A stretch of DNA of 64,000 bases. Source: Leptoclinus maculatus. Lineage: Eukaryota; Chordata; Actinopteri; Perciformes; Stichaeidae. Below, one piece after another: positions 37,540 to 50,935 of the stretch. Each line of letters opens with the position of its first letter. Positions within the stretch are counted from its first letter, which is position 1. Under the pieces are notes generated by a model, which was not told where the DNA came from, did no database searches, and saw only the letters and a program-made list of their open reading frames with translations. The stretch is from assembly GCA_032191485.1 (NCBI GenBank), contig JAVDOI010000008.1:21957049-22021048 (forward strand), in the 5' to 3' direction. A program made the position numbers and the translations under genes.

Positions 37540-37855
37540 CATCTCTCACAAGCTGAGTGGAATTTCAGCACGAACCGGATCAAAATGAAACGACACAGCC
37601 TGGGCGCCTGATCCCTCCATATGTTGCCATATAGATATCAAGCCATCGATTAGGGGAACGCTGTCATCTAGTTGGCAGCGATTAGGCTGCTGGCTTTGGC
37701 ACCCAGTCAACAACTAATTCACATGCTAATGTCTTCCAGATCAGGTCTCGCCCCCAAACTGGTTCCCCTTATTGACTTGATTCCCTGATTGGACAGATGG
37801 CCACCTTTCGGTATCACAGACAGTCTGTTTGCGTTTAGGCTCAGGGTATGGGGTT
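37540..37855. promoter_or_regulatory. Candidate conserved non-coding element
   Basis: CGATTAGG occurs twice, 32 bp apart (37647-37654 and 37679-37686); GATTA is an Otx/Pitx-type core. CCATATGTTGCCATATAG, AACTAATTCACATGCTAATG and TTGATTCCCTGATTGG lie around them. The stretch is repeat-free until a G-rich run at 37862. Confidence 0.32.
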
Positions 37856-38229
37856 GTCAAGAGGGGGGGGAGGGGGGCTTATGAATAAACAACAACAATC
37901 ATCTAGATAAACAATAACATTATCTGGCGTCTGAACCTTGACGACGATCCATTATGGCCATTACTGTCACATCATGTGCTACAGTCGGCTTTTAATTGCT
38001 CTTATTCGCTATTGAGGATGGGGGGGGGGGGGACTCAGACACTGTATCAGTCGAACGCTCTTAATTGATTTGTCCTCGTGCTTGCCAAGACCGCAGTCAA
38101 TACAGTCGAGTGCGCTGAAACCTATCAAAGCGGAGCGGAGAGTGAAGGCACGAGCACGGAGAGAACAAAACATCTGCGGCTTGTGGAGAGAAAAGGGGCG
38201 GAAAAAAAGAAAAGCAGCATTTCTGTTTC

Positions 38230-38280
38230 TCCCGACCCCTTCCTCCCTCCTTTCCTCCCTCCTTTCCTCCCTCCCTCACC
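38230..38280. repeat. Pyrimidine tandem (CCTCCCTCCTTT-like)
   Basis: About four units of CCTCCCTCCTTT-type sequence. Confidence 0.85.
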
Positions 38281-38373
38281 TTCTTGCTCTCCATTTTTGT
38301 GCCTGGCAGCAATCTTTCTCAGGAGACTTTCTCTGCAGTTGTGTGAGGAGAATGTCAGTTCTTGTGTAGTTAG

Positions 38374-38375
<2 letters not shown>

Positions 38376-38459
<84 letters not shown>
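38376..38459. repeat. (GT)n microsatellite, 84 bp
   Basis: Pure GT repeat; a separate (CA)n lies at 38639-38665. Confidence 0.98.
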
Positions 38460-38460
<1 letters not shown>

Positions 38461-38628
38461 TGCCTCTACCAGAAACGTCCCCTGGATGTGCTCATTAACA
38501 AAACACGAGTGCGTATGGCTCCCCAGAAACAAGGCATTCTGGGTACTGCCACTGTCTGTCTCAGCTTTGTGAGTGCATAGACCGCTAATGAACGGATTCA
38601 GGCAAGAAAATTGGGCACAGCGCACACA

Positions 38629-38638
<10 letters not shown>

Positions 38639-38665
<27 letters not shown>
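38639..38665. repeat. (CA)n microsatellite
   Basis: Pure CA repeat, opposite phase to the GT array 180 bp upstream. Confidence 0.95.
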
Positions 38666-38668
<3 letters not shown>

Positions 38669-38669
38669 T

Positions 38670-39794
38670 AACGTCTTGAAATGACCTTTCATACACAACA
38701 GATACAAAAGAAAACTAACGAGTTGTTTCTACAAACTCAATATTCAGATTTTGAGTGTGGATGGTCTGAAGCTCCGTGTTCTGGGGAAAAAGAGAAAAAT
38801 TAAAACCTGCTCTAAAGAGCTTTTTTATTTTTGAAGTGGATATTTGATATTTGATGTTAAACACACAAAGCGATCTCCTGCTGCGCTCGAAAGAGGCTCT
38901 GGGTTTGCGTGAAGGGATTTATTTTTCTCTCACAGCAATTCGTGTGACTTTCAATGGAAAAGTTCAAATGGTTCAAATAGTTCTCACATGAAAAGTAGCA
39001 TTCAGATATTTTTTCATAATAAAACGGTTGTCATAAAATGACGTTATTATTCGGCCTTTTTGGTTCCTGAAGTTGATGTAAAATACTTTTTTTATCAAGG
39101 TTAGAAAAAGCTTTTTGTCATAGTGTCAGTTAGGGAGCCTGGCTAGAGATTCATTTTTTAATTTAATGTTGTAAAAGCCACTCAATAAAAAAAAAATCCC
39201 CTCCCTCGCCAGGAGGACAGGATTTAAGATAATAAATCTATTTCAAACAGAGAGAGAGTAAATTGTTCACATTGACGGCTCAAGAGTGTAACCAAAAAGC
39301 TTTCCCATGAGCCAACAGTGGTAGAAGGGGCTGCGTGTATCTTAGCAACTAATAGTCAATGAACAATAACATCACTAGAGATAGATTATTAGAATGCTAA
39401 AACGGCATGTGAGATTGTCCAAAACCTTAGTATGAAGACAATGTTGATGACGTTAGCGGACAGCTCTGTGATATCATAACCTTCCAATTTAAGTGTAAGT
39501 AAGAGTTCACTAGGCGTGATTTTCATCTTTTCAAATTAGTTCAGACTTTATGATTCTCACAAATTATCGCTTGGTCAAAAGATACGGCTCGGGTTACCAT
39601 TGTTAAGTGTCTCCAACCGGCAACGCCACTCTCAGGATGTGTGATAATTACAGTTCAGTGCATCCAAAAAGACACCAAAGTATGTTTAACGATAGTACAC
39701 ATCTTGAGCATGTAGAAAGCGACTTGGGATGCAGTGATTTAAAATAAGAACGGTCCAAATGGAAGCAGAAGAGGGCGATGTATACTGGTTTTTA
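38670..39794. other. Intergenic, nothing recognised
   Basis: AT-rich with T runs; no coding. Confidence 0.5.
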
Positions 39795-40262
39795 GCATGG
39801 ACTGTACATAAGAAGTGGACGTAGTAACCGTGACGTCCCCCATTGGTCGGTGGACCGCAGGTTTGAAGCCTCGAGTTCAGCCCTTTGGCTCTCAACATCT
39901 TGTTTTTTGGCCGTCGCTATCTTGTTTTTTCGCAACCAGAAGTGACACAAGAGACCGGAGTACAACCAAACACTGAATAAGACATTTGTAGGCGACCAAA
40001 ATGTTACAATTAACTCTCATGAAGTGAAAACACACTGTGAAAAAGCCCACGCACAACTACCAGACCGGACAACGCTCAGGTAGCGACCTGTCAATCACAA
40101 GGTAGCCCCGCCCTAAAACATACCCTGCTTTATGGTCTGTTTGACTCTAAATGGACCATCATTTACTAAATGAACATCATGCTGTATTGAAGAAGACTTG
40201 AAACTAGAGATTGAGACCATAAACCAAAACAAATGCGAGTTTAAGACTTCAGCATTGTCTTT
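39795..40262 (+). mobile_element. Repeat family R1, copy E
   Basis: Starts GGACTGTACATAAGAAGTGG and keeps the central part missing from copies A and C (GCAACCAGAAGTGACAC, GGCGACCAAAATGTTACAA, CAGACCGGACAACGC). It ends early, after GAGACCATAAAC, with a rearranged tail. Confidence 0.78.
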
Positions 40263-41145
40263 AACTGTTTTAGTGCATGTTATCGGTCAAACTGCAAATA
40301 TTACCTTAATTTCCTATAATGCAACATTTTCATCAAAGCCACCTACATGAAATGTGAACTGACCTGGTGTGAAATAAGTGAGTAAAAACTGTCCTTGTGT
40401 TGTCTAATTAGTACAACACTTCATTCATGTATAAACCTGTAAAAACTCAGTCTGGTATGTTGCGTAGGGTGCAGTACAGCAAATATATGTCCGGGTGTTA
40501 AATGTTGCATCTATATAAAGATAGAGTGGTGTGAAGAAATGTATTTCAAGATACTCTGAAATGTATTTCAAAGCTGACTATAGGCATTCATAAATATGCA
40601 TTTTCACGTCCAAAAGGAAACAATTTACAGCTAATCACGTTGAAAACTAATCAGCACATGGCCACAAATGAAACCCCCCCCCCCGCTGTAATCTCACATG
40701 CAGTAAAGCACTGTGAAATGAGCGGAACAGGTGCATAGGTGAACAAAGATAAATATAGCCCGGCTTGATGAAATAATTTCTCTGTCCTGGATAATAACTC
40801 ATTATGTTAATCACCAGCCCTATTAATCATTTTCTCATTTGAACTGTCAGGACGTGATTGTCATACGAGGAGATTGTGTGAAGAACAGCGAAAAGATTCG
40901 GCTTTTGCAATTCATCAAAGTCACATTGACGGAAAAAAAAATAACAAACAACCAAACAAACGTCAGAGCAGGATGTCGACGGTGGAGCCGCTGCGGTGAG
41001 TTTTCACCCGAGCTTCCTCACATCTCCAGAAGTAACAGAGGAAAGGACCGACGGTGATTTAGATCCTGATGGCGCTGTAACACAACAGCACAACAGGAAG
41101 CATATTAGCAGTAGCCAGGAGAGTGTGTGCCTCTGCATTCTGTGC

Positions 41146-41148
<3 letters not shown>

Positions 41149-41214
<66 letters not shown>
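41149..41214. repeat. (GT)n microsatellite
   Basis: Pure GT repeat. Confidence 0.97.
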
Positions 41215-41216
<2 letters not shown>

Positions 41217-41566
41217 TGTGTGTGTGCAGCACCGGGGCTCATCTATTGTGATCGTCTCATTGTGAGAATGCCCTACTGGGGTGGCCAGCTGTTCCTGTGC
41301 CCATAAAAAAGGAGGCAGGGATGTCTGGTGGGATGAAGGAGGCTGCAGAGAGGCACAGGGAGAGCCACACACACACTCGCTTTGTAGAAGCAGATGTGCG
41401 ACACACACATGTGCACACACACACACAAAATATACACAAACACAGACGGACGCGCGCAAATACAAAAAAGAAACGCAACTACAAAGTCAGAAAGATTTCA
41501 CACACAAAAACTTGTGCAATGACACACCCACAGTCGTATATACCTGGTTGTACTTGTGTTACAGCG

Positions 41567-41568
<2 letters not shown>

Positions 41569-41612
<44 letters not shown>
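41569..41612. repeat. (CA)n microsatellite
   Basis: Pure CA repeat, followed by a short CAG/GCAGCA tract. Confidence 0.97.
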
Positions 41613-41613
<1 letters not shown>

Positions 41614-41954
41614 AGCAGTAGCAGCAGCAGCAGCAGGCGAGGTGGTGGAGGCGTTATCGGTCCATATCTGTGCTTGGAGCCGCAGCAGTCTCCAAGGCTG
41701 CTATCAGCTCCCCCATTATCTCTGTCTGAGAGTGTGGAGGAGGAGGAGGACAACGACCCCCCCCCCCCCTCCATCAACCAGCTCTCCCTCATAGCTCCCG
41801 TACACACACACACAGACATATATTCACACACACTCACCGCCAACTCGTTAAGAGGGCGGAAATGAAATGTCTGTCCCCCGAGTCGCCCCGAGTGGCGGAG
41901 CTTTTGCTGCTGTGGCACAAGTTTGCCGACAACAACAGGCGGCCGCTAATAAAC

Positions 41955-42240
41955 CTATAGACAGAGAGAGAGAGAGGGGAAGGAGATGGAAAGAAATAAT
42001 GGGAGTGAAAGAATAAGAGAAATGATAAGAGAGAGAGAGAGAAAGAGAGAGAGAGGGAGGGCGATAGAGGGGATGTAGAGGGATGAAAGGGGGGGGATCA
42101 GCCTACTGCAGCCGCCCCTACCTCAGGTCTCATTAACTTAATGGTCTCTGTGGATGGTGAAGGGCTGAGCAAGGATGGAGAGCAAGGGGGGAGGAGAGGA
42201 GGGGATAGGAGAGGAGAGGAGAGGAGAGCAGATACGTTGC
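41955..42240. repeat. Purine-rich GA/GAGGA low-complexity region
   Basis: GAGAGA, GAAAGAGA and GAGGAGAGGA stretches with a G run near 42091. No coding. Confidence 0.85.
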
Positions 42241-44231
42241 GGTGAAAGAGGTCTGAAAACCAAAGGGATGTATCATTAAGACTGAACTTTTTAGCACACA
42301 ACCAGCAATCGACAGCAATCTCTGTTGCCAACATTAGTGGCGAATTGATGTAAATGTTTTATTTTGAAGATCTGATCCAGCCTCAGTCTGGGCCTGCACG
42401 AACCTGAAGGGCCCTGGATTGTTGGGGAAGCGTGTGAAAGAAAAGTAATAATGTGCGTGATGAATATATAATTTGCTCATTAGAAAAATGTCCTGCAAAA
42501 ATGTTTTTTTACAAAATGTAATTATTACTCTTCATTTGAAAATGTCAGAGACTATATGTTGAAATGTAAGTCTGAAACAAGAAAAAAGAAAAAGGGTGAA
42601 TAATTAATAGGACAGGATTACAGGACATTCAGCATTTTATAAATGTATGAGTATGTGGAATAAAACAAGGCAATAGGGGACTAGATGGAACATTTCCATT
42701 ATTATTAATATTATTTTTCACTTATTGTAGTTTAGGATTTGAAAAAGGTCCAATGACGAAGATCTTTAATATTTTTCTTAATGGTAGGTTTCTTCAAGCA
42801 GTCTTTTACGACAGGCCGTGGTATGTTGTGATTATATCACAGCTAAGGGTTTTATTAATAAATAATCACAATAAAATAGAACCTCCTTAGCTGTCTGCAC
42901 TTACCAACGAATGTAGCTTACAGCTAGCATATTTCTTATTTCATCACAGGCTAGCGTTATATTCGTTTGTATTTTTACATCACTTGTATGTTGCTGTTTA
43001 TTGTGCAACCAATAAGAAACAGTCCAGCGGCAGGAGGACATTAGTTTTTTAATCTAAGACGCAGAGTGATGCTGAAAGTGCAAAGGAATTATACATCATA
43101 GCTGTGGCATGTGCTTATTATATCACAGCTATGAACCAATCAGATTGCTTGTTTTGAGCTTTAGAATTTCCTATTAGTCACTGAGTTAATGACACCTAAT
43201 TGAATTGCTTTCTTGGAACAGTGGAGAAGTTAAGATATAGAATGTAGTTGTTTTTTTTCTGTATGGAGTTCATAAATCACATTTTGTATCTCTTCCCCTC
43301 TGTGTGGTTGAAGCACTTTCTATCAGTGTGCCACAGCAGCACTCACAGTCCCTTTGTGATGGCGACACCGCCGTCAGTGTTGACAGGGTATCAGCTGCTA
43401 TCGTCTGGACTGTCCAGCCGCTGGCGCCACACCCAGAGGGGCTTCTGCACCACCGGAGGTTCGGACATGGAGACACTCAGAAGGACACACGAGGCGGCTT
43501 AAAGAGACCCACAGTGGATGTAGAATAGGCAGAGAGGCCACTTCCTGGTGCGGTGCTGTTGAATTCATTATTGTGCGTGGCTGGGGGATCAGCTTTGCAA
43601 AGACAAAACAAGACGGCCATCGGCAAGTACGCCGAGACGACATGTACGCCGAAACGCCCTGTTGACACATCAGGCTCACTGCATGTCATCCAAAAATGTA
43701 TTTCACATGATGCTATTAATCAGACGCGTCGAAGCAAGTGTAGCGCATCAAACAGCCATTCAGTAATGTGAACTGGAATGGAAAGATCATTTTCGGAACC
43801 CTCTGCTCCGGTCTGAAAACGCCAACAGCTGCTGATTTGCAGCATGACAGGGCACAGGCCACCGAGAGAGACAGAGGCAGCGGAGGCGCTTGGGAACAAG
43901 ACGGATGACAGACCTCGGACTAGTCTACATACACGTCAGACTGCCACTTGGTTAAAGAGCAAAAAGGCCGCAGAGACGAAGGGGGAAGCTGACGACAACA
44001 ACATTCAGCGTCGTGGGAACGAAAAACAGCTATAATTCACGAGAAATGTACAGTGAAATAATTTGTCATCGTTGTTTAAAGCACCTTGATCACAGCTGTG
44101 TGGGTCTGGAGAGACATCTTCAGAGAATTACAGCAACCCACTGCATTCAAGTTCCGTATTCCACACGCAAGGTGTTCTGTAAGTTAATGTGACACAAGCA
44201 AACAAACACACACACACGCACGCTCTCCCCA
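42241..44231. other. Intergenic, nothing recognised
   Basis: AT-rich to 43250, then mixed composition. Overlapping short frames at 43248-43770 lack family features. Confidence 0.45.

Positions 44232-44278
<47 letters not shown>
44232..44278. repeat. (CT)n(CA)n microsatellite
   Basis: CT repeat passing into CA repeat. Confidence 0.96.
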
Positions 44279-44849
44279 ACACTGCGGGGACCATCTGACA
44301 AGGCCAAAGTGATGTTGGTTTCAGGGGACCGCGAGTCGGTCCCTCCACAGATGGGCCGGGGCCCTGCACCCTCTCCCTAATGCTCCATTCTGCAGCTGTG
44401 TGAGATTAGCTAGGTACCATCAATGCTAATTTGTGCTGATACAACCAAAACTTTTATTGAGATGAGGGTAAAAAATGGGAGATAAAACACACACACACAC
44501 ACACACAACTGTGGTACGTAGAAGGTGTCTCCTTGAGTCTGCTGCAGAGGCTGCACTCTAGGTGTACTCTGCACAGAGGCCAACAGTGGGTATTTAGATA
44601 CGTTATTATTAATGCTTGTTACAGCTTGATGTTATGATCATTTCGAGGAATGTGAATGATCTTCCCAAACTTTATGGAGGTTTCATACTGGCTTTAACCA
44701 TGTCATACACAACATACTTTGCGGCCTAGTAATGTCTGAACATGTGAAGTATTCAGAGATTTTGATTAGCTTTGTCTTTTGGTGTAGTAATGATATTGAC
44801 ACCAGAGACGGGGGTGTCACACCCTGCATGCCACATGTTAGGCTATAAA

Positions 44850-44905
44850 ACATCCGGTTAAGGTTTGGGAAAGATCATGGTTTTGGTTTTAAAAAATGAA
44901 AAAGT
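44850..44905 (+). mobile_element. Short R2-like fragment
   Basis: GGTTAAGGTTTGGGAAAGATC...TGGTTTTGGTT matches the GGTTAGGTTTCGGAAAAGATCGC segment of R2. Short and diverged. Confidence 0.35.
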
Positions 44906-45464
44906 AAATATACCATAGCTCGTGTTTTAAGTCAGTGTTGACTTTTATTCAAAATATAACCAAGACCTTGATGAGGTGCTTTGAAGATCATTATGTTGAT
45001 AAAACACCTCCGTTTATGACTAATTATCATAATTAGTTCAATAGTGTAAAAAAATAGCTGCTGGATCATTTCTCAGTTACATAAGCTTGTATACATTCAG
45101 TTGTATATAGATGTCATTTTTGTAAACAGGGTTGTTCTTTTGAATTAAAGTTACTACTATTAAAGTGTGTTTTAGCTGGTTATGAAGTTAAATACTGATG
45201 CCTCTATTTTATCTAAATAAGTAAACATCAGTGAGAAGATTGACTATTTCTATGTAGTTATTCTCAATGCTCATCAAATGTGCAACCGGGTTGGAATCCA
45301 GCAAAATCAGAAGAAATCATGAAGGTTCACCAGAAACTCAGATCCTCTGCCGCAGCCTTCGACTGCAGAAAAGAGAGGCCTTTCAAAAAAGACTGGTGTG
45401 CTCTGGTGCTCAGACACACGACCGCTTTTGTCCACATAGGGACCGCCGGAATTGAAACAAAATG

Positions 45465-45580
45465 AAAGTTTCCTCGTAGTAGCTTTAATTCAATTCTATT
45501 CAATTTATTTTTGTATAGCCCAAAATCACAAATTACAAATGTGCCTCAGAGGGCTTTACAATCTGTACACATACGACATC
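45465..45580 (-). repeat. Interspersed repeat end
   Basis: CAATTTATTTTTGTATAGCC, CAAAATCACAAATTACAAAT and CAGAGGGCTTTACAATCTG match a very common fish retroelement-type end in reverse orientation. Confidence 0.5.
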
Positions 45581-46281
45581 TTTAAAGTAGCGGTTCGACA
45601 TTTTGGGAAATACACTTCCTTGCTAAGAGTTACATGCATCTCAAAAGGCGAACCAGCTACGTAGGTTCTGTCCAAATGTCACAAAATCTGCCCATCTGCT
45701 CTATAAAGAAAAGAATTAACGTGCTACATCTCGTTTGTACCACTCTCTTATCTGTACAGTTACCAATGGTATCGATCCAGATAGCGAATAACTATTCCTT
45801 TAAAGAATGGCAGCTTGTTAAGGGGTCTCCTTGTTTAAAAGTGTCCACAGTCTAGTCAAGTTCCCAGTGAGCCACGACAACGATGAGCCATTAGAACCCT
45901 AAAACCGATGCAGCTAAATTGAATTCATCCACAGTTTATTTTAATATTTGAACCCATTCCTTCTCTAGGATTAATATGTTTGTTGTTTTGAGAGTGTGTA
46001 TGATTACACATCACGCCATCCCATCTGCCAGTCATCATCGGTTGTGTACTTTCTAATGAAGGAAATATCTCCAAAAAGGTTCGGAGAATGTGCAGTGGAA
46101 TTCATGTTTTTGTTATTGTGAAGAATAGAATAAAATTAATTTTGTGTCATGGCATAATTTTAGCCTTGTAACGCTTCATACAGGTAATCTAATCACAACT
46201 GTTTACACATGATGCATTTATTCTTTCTCTTTCCCGCTCTGAAACTAAATCAGACCTTTCAAACTCATCAACTCACACACT

Positions 46282-46283
<2 letters not shown>

Positions 46284-46325
<42 letters not shown>
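46284..46325. repeat. (CA)n microsatellite
   Basis: Pure CA repeat. Confidence 0.97.
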
Positions 46326-46327
<2 letters not shown>

Positions 46328-46894
46328 ACATATGGCTAACCCTAATACGGTAACTCTGACTGAATGCATTATTTATCATATGCATAATGTCTCACAGCCT
46401 ATTTTCCCCAGATAAGTAATATACGGCGTAATGTCATTGGCACACACACTGCAGTAGAAATAATGGGGAGGTTTGTTCACTTTATGAAACACTATTCATC
46501 ACAACAGAGACAAACAAATTTGATTTTGGCTGTGGATTATTCACTGCCTGAGATTGATATTGTTTTCATGCAAAGCCAATAAAGAGGGATCATGCGAAGG
46601 TTTTGATTACATTATCAGAGCTACAAATACAGTTGGTTTCAGTGTGCCAGTGCCTCGTGACTGAATCATCGTACAGCATGATATATTCCTCAGGGTTTTT
46701 AATGTTGCAATAGCAAAAACAATAACTAAATAATGACTGAATAACCTGAACCTCTCATCTTTTACTCTGATACAGGTGCTTAGTAACAACACTGATGTAA
46801 ATTTACAGTGACATTTCTACTTCTAACTTCTTCTAACAGACCGAGTGTATTATGTTAACTTTATACTGTTTATCGCTGTGAAAGCAAAGCATTC

Positions 46895-47105
46895 AAATAC
46901 CGTACATTTTGATTACAGTAAGTTGCTGTATTTCTATGATACAGTAGAGACTGTAAATTGAACAGTACCTTGCTGGTGAAACCCTGCTAGTAAAACGGAA
47001 TTTTTTAAATGTTTACATTAAACTATTTGATTACAGTTTTGATACAGTAGAGATGCTGTAAATTGTACAGTAGCTTACTGGTAATTTACTGTTATTTTAC
47101 AGTAA
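46895..47105. repeat. Two ~105-bp direct repeats of an ACAGTA-rich unit
   Basis: ACAGTAGAGACTGTAAATTG (46941) and ACAGTAGAGATGCTGTAAATTG (47046) start similar units, each followed by ACAGTA and TGCTGGT/TACTGGT. The block ends in TTATTTTACAGTAAAA, a MITE-like sequence. Confidence 0.5.
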
Positions 47106-47107
47106 AA

Positions 47108-47588
47108 AATTTGGTAACACTTTATAATAACTACACACTATGAAGCATTAGTTAAGTATGAGTAAACACTTAATTCATCCTTTATAAAGCATTGTTCCTA
47201 CATTAACACTCATTAGTATACAATTTATAACAGTTATAAATGTTTTATTCTTGATTAATAAGATCGTCTATTATGTGTTTCATGATTGTGTTTTCATAAT
47301 TTATAAATGATGGATTCCCCATTTGTAAATGAAGGATTATATATTTTACAAACCAATTATTAAGGAGTTGTAGATGATTATTAAAATAATTTATAAAGTG
47401 TAAGTAAATGATTAAGAACGCATTTAGATGTACATTATTCATACATTTATATATATGATTTAGATATGCACTAATGGTTAGGGACTATGTTAATATATGC
47501 TTTATACATGCGTATTAATACTGCAATTCAGGGTTAATTCATGATTAATTAAGATAGTTACTACTCGTTAGTAAAGTGTTTTGCGTGA
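47108..47588. mobile_element. AT-rich MITE candidate with inverted ends
   Basis: The left end GTAACACTTTATAATAAC and the reverse complement of the right end (AAAACACTTTACTAAC) match over about 13 of 16 bases. The interior is AT-rich with many TTATAAA words and no coding. Confidence 0.45.
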
Positions 47589-48740
47589 CCTCATCTAAAG
47601 TGAGGACTATTTATGCCTTATAAAGCATTTATAAATGACATTGAAAGGCCATCAGTGCCTCAAAACCCATAATTTTTCAACAGAAAAGGCAAATAGACAC
47701 AACACAAAGTGATCAAGAACATATCAATATTTATTACAAGATGCAAACAATATACTGTTAAATACAAACCTCTCAGGCATTCATTCATGTAAGAAACAAA
47801 CAGACATTCTCCTTCAGGAGAACATGGCTGGATATAACACATTTGTAAATGTACAACTGGAGCTAACCAGGAGCTTTGCATATTAGTTTACATTTACTTA
47901 TTTAATTATTCATTTCATACCAATGACGCTGATCTGTATATTCTGGAACTGTTAAAAAAAAATAATTGGTTGATCTGGTTTACTTTGATTATTAACATAT
48001 GCAATTTAGGAAATGTGCTTATTCACTGAGTTAGATGAGAAATCTAAATAAAATGTATCGCTGCAGTCCAGCCAGTGATGATGTCTTTGCAGCCATGCTG
48101 CTAGCGTGACATGACTTCAATACTAAACTATTGTAAACCCTGAAGTTTCTCTGCAGGAAAAGCAAGCACCTTCACAGAGAGCCAGGTGTAATTATCCTCC
48201 GTAACTCACCACATGGTCTGAGCACCTGTAGACGTTTAAATGTTATCTACTGATAATCTAAGGCAGGTTTTCTGAGTTGTACAAACGATAAAATCTGCAT
48301 TTCTTTTCATTACAAATAATCCATTACGGTGGGATAATTCCCTTTTCTTGATGGCTCTAAGTGTCATAAATTAGCTGTGTACTGTACATCAGAGTCCATT
48401 GCCCCTTTTAGCCGATGGTAGCTCGTTAGCTACAATGCAAGTGGTTTTGCGCCAACATAGAAAATAAATCTTTTGTTACAATAATAGTTTTAATGGACCA
48501 TATTAGCCATTCAGCCTCAGTGTTTTCCGAGTCGTAAGTGTGACGAGCACAAACACACATCCCTCTGTCTCCCTCTCTCTTGCTCAGATCCGGTGCCAAG
48601 TGGGCATCACAGTGTGTTTGTCTAATTACTACCCACTGCCTGGCACAGCTACATATGGACGCTACAGAGAAATCTGATTAAACACTCTGCACTAATGCCT
48701 CTCATGCACTGTGTTCGCATGCATTTGTGTGGAAGCACTA

Positions 48741-48742
<2 letters not shown>
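47589..48742. other. Intergenic, nothing recognised
   Basis: AT-rich; no coding. Confidence 0.5.

Positions 48743-48830
<88 letters not shown>
48743..48830. repeat. (GT)n microsatellite, 88 bp
   Basis: Pure GT repeat. Confidence 0.98.
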
Positions 48831-48831
<1 letters not shown>

Positions 48832-49570
48832 AGCATTTCCCCTCTGAAACATTGCTATTGCACATAAAAACACCAAAAGAATCCTGGTATTCCTTTATTG
48901 TTTTTTTACAGCTCCATCATTGGAGCTATGTGTATTTACTGAAGTTGTTTTGCATGGAATTTCTCCACTTATCCGTCCAACTGTGTGTTGTCTTTGTGAC
49001 TGTACTGTTTTTTTCTCTTTGATTTTCTATAAGGCCTCAATTTCAGTTTGCGTAATCTAAAAAAAGATCATCTTTGTTCGTTCAGCCACCGCGGATCATT
49101 ATGGGAATGACTGTATCCCCTTTTCCTGTGACTTTCCTGTTTATTTCAAATGAATTACTATTGTGCTGCTGCAAACAAAAAAAAGGCATCATGTCTTGTG
49201 CACCAGACAATATTTTCCGGCAGCTATGCACTACTCTGTTGAGAAGAGTGGATGTTGCCTTCAGATTGTCATAAAATAGACGTGATTATGTTGAAGATTT
49301 CAAGAAAAAAAAGGTAGACGTGATTCATCCAAAGAATCTTTTCAACCTATATATATAGTGAAAGAATGAGCTTGTGTCAAAAAGACAGCCAAGCCAGTTG
49401 CAAGAATAATGACAAGACATATTAAAAATGTGAGAATGTTGCTTTGTTTTCCATTTTCCCCGCTCTATAAAGATTGAAATGAATGTTTTCAGGAGTAATG
49501 CTGCAAAACGAGGAACGAGGGCTGACACGTTTAGATGCCTCTCCTTCTTTCTGCCTTCATCTCTTATAAA

Positions 49571-49575
<5 letters not shown>

Positions 49576-49663
<88 letters not shown>

Positions 49664-49697
49664 CTCTCTCTCCCCCTCTCTCTCTCTCTCTCTCTCA
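49576..49697. repeat. (CT)n microsatellite, about 120 bp
   Basis: CT repeat with single GCT and CCCC interruptions near 49661 and 49672. Confidence 0.97.
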
Positions 49698-49866
49698 CAC
49701 ATTTTTTTTTCCGTCGTGTCAATTACTGTCCCAGTGGCTCTCCTCCTCAGTCTGACACATCCATGGAGTGTGTGAGCATTCATCAGAGCTGTTTAACCCT
49801 CGCAACGCCCCCGTGCTGGAAAACAGCCAGGGAACGTCACGGAGGCAGTCAGTTCTCAGCGACTAG

Positions 49867-49886
49867 CCCCCCCCCCCCCCCCCCCC
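49867..49886. repeat. Run of 20 C
   Basis: Uninterrupted poly(C). Confidence 0.96.
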
Positions 49887-50935
49887 ACCGTCACCGACGA
49901 GCACATCAGACAGGGAGCGGGCCTTGTTGATGAGAAGAAATTCACTAATTGTTTGATTATACAGATCTTCATGATAATGAATCGCTACTCCACGGTTCGG
50001 GAACATGGTGCGCAACCCGAATTACCACCCCAACACTCAAGCTGTGAAAGTTGATTACTCATTAGCGGGTGACTGAGTGGCGCAAACAACCCTGGCACCC
50101 CCCTTTGAATTCCCCTCCTGTGATTTTTTTACTGTATGTACTTGTAATTGCTGTACAGTGCACTGTGGCACCAGAGACTGGCCTGCAACAACGTCGATAG
50201 ATTCGAAATCCAATCCGTTCTCGGGAAAGCAGCACATGTTCACCCTTTTTCACACCATCTCGTAAATCTACAACCAACGACATCGCAACATGTCCGCCTG
50301 CAGGTTTGGTTCAAAGACACAACTGACTATGTTCACCGCGGCGGGTCGATCCCTGGCTCCTCCTGTCCGCACGTCCAACGGGATCTCATCATATTTTGCC
50401 ACTAAGGCGGAAGCTGCCCATTGTGTAGTATCTTGACGTCGTTTATGTTACAAAAAGGTTCATGCAACAAAACTATTAAAGTTTTAAGATGTTTCCATCG
50501 GCAAAAAAAAAGAAATGTGTCTCAAACAACACATGAACATAAGCAAAATGTGTGTTTTACATTAATGTATTCATACATTATACTATGTCCTTACGCTATA
50601 ATCATGCTAGGTGTTTGTGCTGTTATGTTGAGCCAATAAGTTCTACTGTATAACCCAAAGAACATTTATATTTATGTGGTGATAAGAGTCTGAACTCGAT
50701 CAGGTGAGTTTTTCTTTATGTGGATCAACACGATGCTAATCCTATCCTGGGCCCAGTGGACACTACCTGCTTATCCTCTCTCATCTCCATCCCCTTCTGT
50801 CTTTCTTTTTCTCTCACTCTCCTCATCTTGTCATGTGTCTCTGTCTTTCCCAAAGCTGAGCTTTGATTTACAGTTGTTTCACTTCTGTCTGTCTCAGTGA
50901 AAACAGGAAACACATGTAGGCTTTATAGGGGTGAA

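Noticed and set aside
43248..43771. Cluster of overlapping short frames
   Set aside because: Frames overlap on both strands without family features; more likely a moderately GC-rich non-coding stretch.
49325..49930. SLSL and ERER frames
   Set aside because: Translation of the CT/GA microsatellite at 49.6 kb.
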